NCBI GenBank assembly: GCA_023228285.1
Contig: JALOBM010000115.1
Location: 1 to 5,558 of the forward strand
Source of the DNA: Candidatus Cloacimonadota bacterium
Lineage (GTDB): Bacteria; Cloacimonadota; Cloacimonadia; Cloacimonadales; Cloacimonadaceae
Direction: 5' to 3'
Length of the DNA stretch: 5,558 nucleotides
Part shown: positions 1 through 5,151 of the stretch, one piece after another
Layout: each line of letters opens with the position of its first letter
How positions within the stretch are numbered: position 1 is the stretch's first letter
Position numbers and translations under genes: made by a program
The notes under the pieces: generated by a model
Database searches by the model: none
Seen by the model: only the letters and a program-made list of their open reading frames with translations
Told to the model about the DNA's origin: nothing

Positions 1-173
1 AAGGCTTCTTTTGCCGAGAATCGAGCGGCGAAGAAAGGAGCTGGATCACGATGTTGTTCGCAATAGCTGATTTCCTCTTGGGTAAAGACTCTCTGTTTGA
101 AGGCATCTCCCTTTTCGATAAATCGGCGTATGCGATCCACTTCGACAATATCTGTTCCGATGCCGAAAACCAT
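1..173 (-). CDS. acpS: Holo-[acyl-carrier-protein] synthase, N-terminal 57 residues (cut by window edge)
   Basis: AcpS transfers the 4'-phosphopantetheine arm of CoA to the conserved serine of apo-acyl carrier protein in the cytoplasm, activating it for fatty acid synthesis. Reading the minus strand from the ATG at 173-171 gives 57 residues open to the left edge. They carry the family's two signatures: GTDIVEVDRI near the N-terminus, with Asp8 matching the Mg-binding Asp, and FFAARFSAKEA at residues 47-57, with Glu56 matching the second metal ligand. The start fits the family, whose proteins begin one or two residues before the first beta strand. Full-length proteins are about 120-130 aa, so more than half lies outside the window. 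The start is 30 nt after the kbl stop on the same strand, so co-transcription with kbl is likely. No Shine-Dalgarno sequence is visible. The family call is firm. Confidence 0.93.
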   Translation of the reverse strand, partial: MVFGIGTDIVEVDRIRRFIEKGDAFKQRVFTQEEISYCEQHRDPAPFFAARFSAKEA

Positions 174-203
174 AAGCAGTTTATTTTCTGTTAGTTAGGT
201 GCG

Positions 204-1394
204 TTAGGGCAAAATCTTCAGGTCGCGGCCAACCTTTTCGAAGGCGTCAACGGCCTTGACAAGCTGGTCGTGTGTATGGGCCGCGCTCAGCTGCACGCGG
301 ATACGTGCCTGTCCTTGAGGTACAACAGGGAAGTAAAATCCGATGACATAGATACCTTCGGTTAGGAGGCGGCTAGCCACTTCCTGGGAGAGTTTTGCAT
401 CGCCGAGCATGACAGCGCAGATACCGGATTGGGTTGGTTTGATGGAATAGCCTATCCGGGTCATTTGTTCGACGAAATACTGGCGGTTTTCGTGCAGTTT
501 ATCGAGTAGTTCGGTGGATTCGTTCATGATCCGGAAAGCTTCGATTCCTGCAGCGGCGACTGTTGGGGGGATGGAGTTTGAGAAGAGGTATGGGCGGGAT
601 CGTTGGCGGAGCATCGCGATGATTTCCTTTTTCCCGGTAGTGAATCCGCCGATAGCGCCGCCGAAGGCTTTGCCGAGGGTTCCGGTGATGATTTCTGCCT
701 GGCCGATGAGGTTAAAATGTTCGGTGGTACCCCGGCCGGTTTTTCCGATGACGCCGGCGGAGTGGGATTCATCGACCATAATCATGGCGTTGTATTGTTC
801 GGCCAGTTTTTTGATTTTATCCAGTGGGGCAATGTTTCCGTCCATAGAGAACACTCCGTCTGTCACAATGAGGCGGAAGCGGCAGGATTGAGCCTGGCGG
901 AGTTGCTCTTCGAGGTCGTTCATATCGGCGTTAGCGTAGCGGAATCGTTGAGCTTTACAGAGGCGGACGCCATCAATAATTGAGGCATGGTTGAGGGTAT
1001 CGGAGATGATAGCATCCTCATCGGTCAGGAGGGGTTCGAACACGCCACCGTTGGCGTCAAAAGCGGCAGCATAGAGGATGGTATCTTCGGTCCCGAAAAA
1101 GTTAGAGATACTGGTTTCCAATTCTTTATGGAGATCAGTTGTGCCACAGATAAAGCGAACGGATGACATTCCATAGCCATGTGTTTTCATCGCCTGCGTT
1201 GCGGCTATGATCAGTCGCGGGTCGTTCGAGAATCCGAGGTAGTTATTAGCGCAGAAGTTCAGGACTTCCTGGCCGGTGTTGGTACGAATCTGGGGTCCTT
1301 GTGGTGACACAAGGATTCGTTCTTGTTTATATAGTCCGGCGGATTCTATTTCGGTCAGTTGTTTTTGCAGGTGGATTTGGTAATTATCGTACAT
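204..1394 (-). CDS. kbl: Glycine C-acetyltransferase (2-amino-3-ketobutyrate CoA ligase)
   Basis: PLP-dependent cytoplasmic enzyme that cleaves 2-amino-3-ketobutyrate with CoA to glycine and acetyl-CoA, the second step of threonine breakdown. It is an alpha-oxoamine synthase (fold-type I aminotransferase). The 396 residues closely match the 398-residue E. coli Kbl: NFCANNYLG (46-54), SVRFICGT (78-85), DALNHASIIDG-like SDTLNHASIIDG (131-142, His136 stacking on PLP), TDGVFSMDG (178-186), VDESHSAG (207-214, Asp208 and His211 contacting the cofactor), ITGTLGKAFGG (236-246, Lys242 the Schiff-base lysine), RQRSRPYLFSNS and ARIRVQLSAAHT (Arg366 as substrate carboxylate binder). All expected catalytic residues are present. 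The start matches the family length; no Shine-Dalgarno sequence is seen. It is divergent from tdh, which makes its substrate, and precedes acpS. Related synthases (KAS III-like BioF, ALAS, SPT) share the fold, but the overall match and the tdh neighbour favour Kbl. Confidence 0.96.
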   Translation of the reverse strand: MYDNYQIHLQKQLTEIESAGLYKQERILVSPQGPQIRTNTGQEVLNFCANNYLGFSNDPRLIIAATQAMKTHGYGMSSVRFICGTTDLHKELETSISNFFGTEDTILYAAAFDANGGVFEPLLTDEDAIISDTLNHASIIDGVRLCKAQRFRYANADMNDLEEQLRQAQSCRFRLIVTDGVFSMDGNIAPLDKIKKLAEQYNAMIMVDESHSAGVIGKTGRGTTEHFNLIGQAEIITGTLGKAFGGAIGGFTTGKKEIIAMLRQRSRPYLFSNSIPPTVAAAGIEAFRIMNESTELLDKLHENRQYFVEQMTRIGYSIKPTQSGICAVMLGDAKLSQEVASRLLTEGIYVIGFYFPVVPQGQARIRVQLSAAHTHDQLVKAVDAFEKVGRDLKILP

Positions 1395-1427
1395 AGCGAA
1401 GAGATTTTCTGGTTATGATTTAGCAAT

Positions 1428-1435
1428 CAAAACTA
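1428..1435 (-). promoter_or_regulatory. Candidate -7 box for kbl
   Basis: On the minus strand this reads TAGTTTTG, an exact match to the Bacteroidetes sigma-ABfr -7 consensus TAnnTTTG. It lies 33 bp upstream of the kbl ATG, which would give a 5' leader of about 25-30 nt. The -33 TTTG element expected about 19 bp further upstream is poor (around 1455-1459, reading TATGG), so the call rests on the -7 box and its position. Confidence 0.4.
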
Positions 1436-1510
1436 TCAAATTTCCTCTGATTGTCCATACCGGGTAGCCAGGTTATTAGGTGATTTTTGTCATTAATATT
1501 AATAGTGTTT

Positions 1511-1542
1511 ATTGGGAAGTTTGTTTTGAAACGGTAATTTTG
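1511..1542 (+). promoter_or_regulatory. Candidate Bacteroidetes-type promoter for tdh
   Basis: TAATTTTG at 1535-1542 matches the -7 consensus TAnnTTTG exactly, and ATTG at 1511-1514 is a one-mismatch -33 element (consensus TTTG) with a 20-bp spacer. The predicted transcript starts near 1549, leaving a leader of just under 40 nt before the ATG at 1587. Matching both boxes at about the right spacing makes this the better of the two promoter candidates in the divergent region. Confidence 0.55.
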
Positions 1543-1586
1543 CCGCTCATTCCAAATAGACTAATTAACTGATAGTTAGATAATCC

Positions 1587-2537
1587 ATGAAAAACATTTT
1601 AATTACTGGTTGTGGTGGACAGATTGGTTCGGAGCTAGCGTTGGAGTTACGCAAGCGTTATGGTGGAGATCATGTTATTGTCTCGGATGTTCGGCCGATA
1701 TTGGAAGGCCCGTTGGTGCAGACGGGGCCGGTTGAGGTGATTGATGTGTTGGATATTACCCGGCTAGCAGCAATTGTGAAGAAGTATGACATTGACACGA
1801 TATATCATTTAGCAGCGGTATTGTCGGCGGTAGGGGAGGCGAAGCCTCAGTTAGCCTGGAGTATAGGCGTCAATGGGTTGTACAATGTGTTGGAAGTTGC
1901 GAGGGAGTATCATTGTGCGGTCTTTTTCCCCAGTTCGATTGGGGCATTTGGTCCGACTACCCCCTTGGATTTTACTCCGCAGGACACGATCCAGCGTCCG
2001 GTATCGATGTATGGGGTTACGAAGGTAACGGGTGAGTTGTTATGCGATTATTATCACCGGAGGTTTCAGGTTGACACGAGAGGTGTTCGTTTTCCCGGGA
2101 TCATATCGAACGTAGCACCTCCAGGTGGAGGGACAACAGACTATGCTGTTGAGATTTATTATGAGGCTGTTAAGAGTGGTCGTTATGTTTGTCCGTTGCG
2201 GGCTGGGACGTTTTTAGACATGATGTATATGCCGGATGCTTTAGATGCAGCGATTGGGATCATGGAAGCTGATTCGGCTTTCTTAAAGCATCGGAACTCC
2301 TTCAATGTTACAGCTATGAGCTTTGATCCCGAGATGATTGCAGGGGAGATTCGAAAGTATATTCCGGGTTTTGTGATGGAGTACGATGTTGATCCAGTGA
2401 AGCAGGGCATCGCAGATTCGTGGCCCAACCGGATGGATGATTCATGTGCGCGGGAAGAATGGGGCTGGAATCCGAAGTATGATTTAGAGGCGATGACGGG
2501 GGATATGATTAAAGTGATTCGGGGGAAGAGAATCTAA
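1587..2537 (+). CDS. tdh: L-threonine 3-dehydrogenase, short-chain/epimerase type
   Basis: Cytoplasmic NAD-dependent enzyme oxidising L-threonine to 2-amino-3-ketobutyrate, the Kbl substrate. The 316 residues form an extended SDR (NAD-dependent epimerase) protein, not the zinc alcohol-dehydrogenase type of E. coli Tdh. Visible motifs are the Rossmann signature GCGGQIG (Gly8, 11, 14), SDVRP (33-37, Asp34 binding the adenosine ribose and favouring NAD over NADP), HLAA (74-77), PSSIGAFGP (115-123) and the catalytic pair Tyr142/Lys146 in MYGVTKVTGE. GVRFPGIISNVAPPGGGTTDYAVEIYYEA (166 on) and FLDMMYMPDAL (209 on) are characteristic of the UDP-galactose-epimerase-like threonine dehydrogenases first characterised in flavobacteria, whose length is about 312-317 aa. 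It is intact, has no Shine-Dalgarno sequence, and is divergent from kbl. The plus strand here is G- and T-rich, opposite in skew to the next plus-strand gene. A nucleotide-sugar epimerase is the alternative but unlikely beside kbl. Confidence 0.92.
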   Translation: MKNILITGCGGQIGSELALELRKRYGGDHVIVSDVRPILEGPLVQTGPVEVIDVLDITRLAAIVKKYDIDTIYHLAAVLSAVGEAKPQLAWSIGVNGLYNVLEVAREYHCAVFFPSSIGAFGPTTPLDFTPQDTIQRPVSMYGVTKVTGELLCDYYHRRFQVDTRGVRFPGIISNVAPPGGGTTDYAVEIYYEAVKSGRYVCPLRAGTFLDMMYMPDALDAAIGIMEADSAFLKHRNSFNVTAMSFDPEMIAGEIRKYIPGFVMEYDVDPVKQGIADSWPNRMDDSCAREEWGWNPKYDLEAMTGDMIKVIRGKRI

Positions 2538-2557
2538 AATTTTTTATTACGATGTAG

Positions 2558-2584
2558 ACCTGTCAGGTCTTAAACCTGACAGGT
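2558..2584. repeat. Inverted repeat, copy 1
   Basis: ACCTGTCAGGT (2558-2568) and its exact reverse complement ACCTGACAGGT (2574-2584) flank a 5-nt CTTAA loop. The 27-nt unit is identical to the core of copy 3. Each 11-nt arm is itself a dyad around its central base (ACCTG-N-CAGGT), so the unit is a nested palindrome. The first base pair outside the arms does not match. It lies 20 bp after the tdh stop and could fold as an 11-bp RNA hairpin that blocks 3' exonucleases or stops transcription. No U-run follows, so a classical intrinsic terminator is not supported. Confidence 0.9.
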
Positions 2585-2723
2585 GTTAACGATTTTGTAT
2601 TGTCTTAATATTCAAATACTTGGTTTTCGGGATTTTTCATATTGATACCAAAATAGAGCCAAGAATCCTACAGATGCTTTTTTTAACGTCTTCATAATTA
2701 GAAGGAAAAGGCATAGATTGTTC

Positions 2724-2766
2724 ATAATAAACCTGTCAGGTGCATATGACCTGACAGGTTTATTAT
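2724..2766. repeat. Inverted repeat, copy 2 (18-bp arms)
   Basis: The same ACCTGTCAGGT / ACCTGACAGGT arms (2731-2741, 2749-2759) are here extended outward by seven more complementary bases, giving a perfect 18-bp stem from ATAATAA (2724-2730) to TTATTAT (2760-2766). The 7-nt GCATATG loop differs from that of copies 1 and 3. On the plus strand the stem ends in a short U-rich run and on the minus strand in TTATTAT, so it could act as a weak terminator in either direction. Confidence 0.9.
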
Positions 2767-2864
2767 TATAGAATGGAGATTAATTAAATACCTGTAAGTC
2801 AAAAGATTCTAAATTTCTTTAAATTTGACTAGTTGAATTTTCTTTGGTTATCAAGTAATTAATA

Positions 2865-2897
2865 TATACCTGTCAGGTCTTAAACCTGACAGGTATA
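2865..2897. repeat. Inverted repeat, copy 3 (14-bp arms)
   Basis: Core 2868-2894 is identical to copy 1, including the CTTAA loop. Three further complementary bases on each side (TAT at 2865-2867, ATA at 2895-2897) make a perfect 14-bp stem. It ends 29 bp before the start codon of the acyltransferase gene and so lies where that gene's promoter or leader should be. The left arm creates TATACCTG (2865-2872), a partial -7 box 18 bp after a TTTG at 2843-2846. Confidence 0.9.
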
Positions 2898-2904
2898 ATC
2901 TAAC

Positions 2905-2912
2905 TAACTTTG
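2905..2912 (+). promoter_or_regulatory. Candidate -7 box for the acyltransferase gene
   Basis: TAACTTTG matches TAnnTTTG exactly and lies 14 bp before the ATG at 2927, which would leave a leader of only about 10 nt. The -33 position would fall inside inverted repeat copy 3, where no TTTG is present. The alternative promoter is TTTG (2843-2846) with TATACCTG (2865-2872), whose -7 box has two mismatches. Which is used cannot be decided from sequence. Confidence 0.3.
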
Positions 2913-2926
2913 ATTGGTTTTCCACC

Positions 2927-4042
2927 ATGAAACATCCTACCCCTACCCCCCGCCTCCTCTCCCTCGACGCCCTCCGCGGATTCGATATGCTATGGATCAT
3001 CGGCGGAGGCGAACTGTCCGTCGCCCTCGCTAAAACAACTAACTGGAACTGGCTGAATTGGTGGGCCGAACAACAACACCACGTCACGTGGGAAGGATTC
3101 CACTTCGAAGACCTCATCTTCCCCCTGTTTATGTTCATCGCCGGCGTGGCAATACCATTCGCCCTACTCACTAAACTGAATAAGGGATCCCAAAAAAACC
3201 AAATCGCGTGGAAAGCAATCCGACGTGGAATTATCCTCGTTATCCTCGGTTTCGTCTATAACGGATTCTTTGACCTGCAGTTCAACGCCCCAGGATTCCG
3301 CTTCGCTAGCGTACTGGGCCAAATCGGACTGGCATACCTGTTCGCTTCTCTTATAGTAATCTATACCCGAAACCATAAATTCCGACTGATATGGCTCGGA
3401 GCTATCCTCCTCGGATACGCCCTCATCCAAAACTTTATTCCCGTACCCGAATACGGCGCAGGAAACCTTACCCCAGAAGGCTCAATCAATAGCTTCATCG
3501 ACCAACATCTCCTCCCAGGTCGACTCCACGGCGGAAGTTTCGACCCCGAAGGTATACTCTGTATCATCTCCGCTACCGCTATCACCCTCATGGGAGCCCT
3601 CGCCGGTGAACTGCTTCGATCAAAAAAATTGCACGACGGGAAAAAATTGCTCATCCTCACCCTAGCAGGTGCTACCGGAATACTCCTCGCCCTTATCCTT
3701 AATCCTTTCTACCCAGTCATTAAAGCCGCCTGGACTACTACCTTCAACCTCCTCGCCGGCGGGATCGCATGCCTCCTACTCGCCCTCTTCTACCTCATCA
3801 TCGATGTGTGGAAGTGGCGCCGTTGGTCCTTCTTCTTCACTGTGATCGGAATGAACTCAATCACTATTTATTTAGGAGTGAGAATCATTAACTTTCAGTC
3901 AATCAGTGAGTTCTTTCTCGGCGGACTCGCTCGGATCGCAGGGCCCGACTGGGGTAGCATTATCCTCATCTCCGGAATGATCGCTATCGAATGGCTCCTC
4001 CTACTTTTCCTCTATCGTAAAAAGATCTTCCTTAGAGTGTAA
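2927..4042 (+). CDS. DUF5009 / HGSNAT-like membrane acyltransferase
   Basis: Polytopic inner-membrane protein of 371 aa, a typical length for bacterial relatives of lysosomal heparan-alpha-glucosaminide N-acetyltransferase. That family moves an acetyl group from cytoplasmic acetyl-CoA across the membrane to a sugar amine; the bacterial substrate is not established. The N-terminus RLLSLDALRGFDMLWIIGG (9-27) is the family hallmark. HHVTWEGFHFEDLIFPLFMFIAG (51-73) aligns with the human [22 protein letters not shown] segment, placing His52 at the proposed active-site histidine. FDPEGIL (205-211) and GMNSITIYL (308-316) are further conserved blocks. I count about ten hydrophobic segments (roughly 19-35, 62-81, 101-117, 127-147, 153-172, 209-230, 241-262, 271-294, 301-321, 343-363), with a short basic C-terminal tail. 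The start gives the usual short pre-hallmark leader. Coding strand is notably C-rich, unlike tdh. The last 42 bp overlap the convergent glycerate kinase gene. Confidence 0.85.
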   Translation: MKHPTPTPRLLSLDALRGFDMLWIIGGGELSVALAKTTNWNWLNWWAEQQHHVTWEGFHFEDLIFPLFMFIAGVAIPFALLTKLNKGSQKNQIAWKAIRRGIILVILGFVYNGFFDLQFNAPGFRFASVLGQIGLAYLFASLIVIYTRNHKFRLIWLGAILLGYALIQNFIPVPEYGAGNLTPEGSINSFIDQHLLPGRLHGGSFDPEGILCIISATAITLMGALAGELLRSKKLHDGKKLLILTLAGATGILLALILNPFYPVIKAAWTTTFNLLAGGIACLLLALFYLIIDVWKWRRWSFFFTVIGMNSITIYLGVRIINFQSISEFFLGGLARIAGPDWGSIILISGMIAIEWLLLLFLYRKKIFLRV

Positions 4043-5140
4043 CCACGGTATTAACTCTTCCCGAATCAGCTTCCTGAACCGTGTCCCCGTTTCGGCCAGC
4101 GACTCCTCCATCGTGCCATGACCCGGTACTATCGGGAAAACACGCTCAAAACTATAGGCCCCGCCCGATTCATCTACCCCACACAGGCAAATAACGGGTA
4201 CCCGATATCGCTCCCCTAAACGTAATATCCCCAAGGGAACCTTCCCAGAACCCGTCTGCCGGTCAAGCTTACCCTCTCCAGTGATGATCAAATCATAACC
4301 CCGAACGCGCTCTTCTAATCCCGCCAACTCAATCATCGCCTCAATGCCCCGATATATCCTGGCCCCCAAAAACGCCCGCAAACAAAATCCTAACCCCCCC
4401 GCTGCACCCACCCCTGGATCATCCGAATAATCTACCCCAAACTTTTGGGAAACCACGGCAGCATATCGAACCATCCCAGCCTCCAAATCCTCCACCATCA
4501 CAGCATCAGCTCCCTTCTGCGGCCCATAAACACGGGTAGCACCACGCTCTCCTAATAACGGATTATCCACATCACCAATCACAATAATCCGGGCCTCCTT
4601 TGCCCGCATATCCAGCCCGGATAAATCAAGCTCGGCAATCGACTTTAATACTCTTCCCCCTTCCTGTAGAATCTCCTTTCCTTCATCATCTAACAGCTTG
4701 ACCCCCAACGCCCGCATTAAACCTGCCCCACCATCGTTCGTCATACTTCCACCTAACCCGATATAAATAGTCCTAACACCTTGATGCAGAGCATCTCGCA
4801 TTAAAACCCCCAAGCCATACGTCCCCGCTCTCATCGGATTCCTGTCACGATCCGCTAATAACCCTAACCCACATGCTGCCGCCGATTCAATCAGTGCAAT
4901 GCCCCCATCCGATATAATATAGGAACAACTAATCTCCTTACCTAATGGATCAGGACACCGTACCGTCCGTTCATCGCCGGGAAAGACCGATCGCATTGAG
5001 GCGAGAAATCCTTCACCTCCATCTGAAACAGGGAAAATGTCAATATTATGGTAATCAGGTAACTCAGATTCGATGATCTGGCCAACCTCCAAAGAAGTAA
5101 GCGTGCCTTTGAATGAATCCGAAGCCACCAAAATCTTCAT
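4001..5140 (-). CDS. Glycerate kinase (GarK/GlxK family)
   Basis: Cytoplasmic ATP-dependent kinase phosphorylating D-glycerate; GarK/GlxK enzymes are known to give 2-phosphoglycerate, which enters lower glycolysis. Its 379 residues fit the family's usual 370-380. Diagnostic blocks run in order: MKILVASDSFKGTLTSLEV (1-19), SDGGEGF (39-45), IGLGGSMTNDGGAGLMRALG (127-146), VDNPLLG (191-197), YGPQKGAD (205-212), GAAGGLGF (245-252) and TGEGKLDRQTGSGKVP (287-302). No key block is missing. The start coincides with the first beta strand, and no Shine-Dalgarno sequence is seen. It begins 11 nt after the upstream dehydrogenase gene stops, so the two form an operon supplying and consuming glycerate. The last 13 residues (367-379, LHSKEDLFTIEEK) are encoded entirely in the antisense overlap with the acyltransferase gene and look like an extension past the conserved fold. 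Which hydroxyl is phosphorylated (2 or 3) is inferred from family only. Confidence 0.93.
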   Translation of the reverse strand: MKILVASDSFKGTLTSLEVGQIIESELPDYHNIDIFPVSDGGEGFLASMRSVFPGDERTVRCPDPLGKEISCSYIISDGGIALIESAAACGLGLLADRDRNPMRAGTYGLGVLMRDALHQGVRTIYIGLGGSMTNDGGAGLMRALGVKLLDDEGKEILQEGGRVLKSIAELDLSGLDMRAKEARIIVIGDVDNPLLGERGATRVYGPQKGADAVMVEDLEAGMVRYAAVVSQKFGVDYSDDPGVGAAGGLGFCLRAFLGARIYRGIEAMIELAGLEERVRGYDLIITGEGKLDRQTGSGKVPLGILRLGERYRVPVICLCGVDESGGAYSFERVFPIVPGHGTMEESLAETGTRFRKLIREELIPWLHSKEDLFTIEEK

Positions 5141-5151
5141 GTTAACTTGCT

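Larger units (their letters stand above)
1395..1586. promoter_or_regulatory. Divergent kbl-tdh control region
   Basis: This 192-bp AT-rich spacer separates the starts of two genes that act in one pathway, so it must hold both promoters and is the natural place for a shared regulator. Besides the two promoter candidates listed separately, it contains a perfect 12-bp palindrome, ATTAATATTAAT (1492-1503), just upstream of the tdh -33 position. A smaller 9-nt dyad, TACCGGGTA (1458-1466), lies just upstream of the kbl promoter. Either could be an operator, but in DNA this AT-rich the first could arise by chance. No riboswitch-like structure was recognised. Confidence 0.5.
2538..2926. other. 389-bp AT-rich spacer with three inverted repeats
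   Basis: No recognisable gene lies between tdh and the acyltransferase. The stretch is AT-rich and holds three copies of one inverted repeat (2558-2584, 2724-2766, 2865-2897), separated by 139 and 98 bp. ACCTGTAAGTC at 2790-2800 resembles the repeat box with three mismatches and may be a decayed half-site or chance. The longest open stretch of note is a 27-codon minus-strand ORF at 2612-2695, discussed as a weak finding. The G/C strand bias of the flanking genes reverses across this spacer. No dif-like sequence was convincing by eye. Confidence 0.7.

Noticed and set aside
514..983. Plus-strand open frames of about 125 codons inside kbl (514-891 and 603-983)
   Set aside because: They are antisense to a fully conserved kbl sequence, overlap one another in different frames, and their translations show no domain-like pattern.
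2541..2766. Classical intrinsic terminators formed by the repeats
   Set aside because: The stems are strong, but no run of U residues follows copy 1 or copy 3, and copy 2 has only an alternating U/A tail, so a terminator role is possible but not supported enough to annotate.
2806..2828. AAATTT-spaced small inverted repeat between copies 2 and 3
   Set aside because: It is a 6-bp AT-only palindrome occurring twice in very AT-rich DNA and is expected by chance.
2558..2897. CRISPR array
   Set aside because: There are only three repeats, they are perfect palindromes, the intervals (139 and 98 bp) are far too long and unequal, and there are no cas genes.
2538..2926. dif (XerCD) site at the strand-bias switch
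   Set aside because: I compared AT-rich stretches, such as 2715-2745 and 2845-2872, with the general dif pattern. At best one arm matched partially (about 8 of 11) with no matching second arm at 6-bp spacing.
2851..3660. Minus-strand open frames of about 88-106 codons over the start and middle of the acyltransferase gene
   Set aside because: They are antisense shadows of a clearly recognisable membrane protein; their translations are rich in Ser, Arg and Pro without recognisable motifs.
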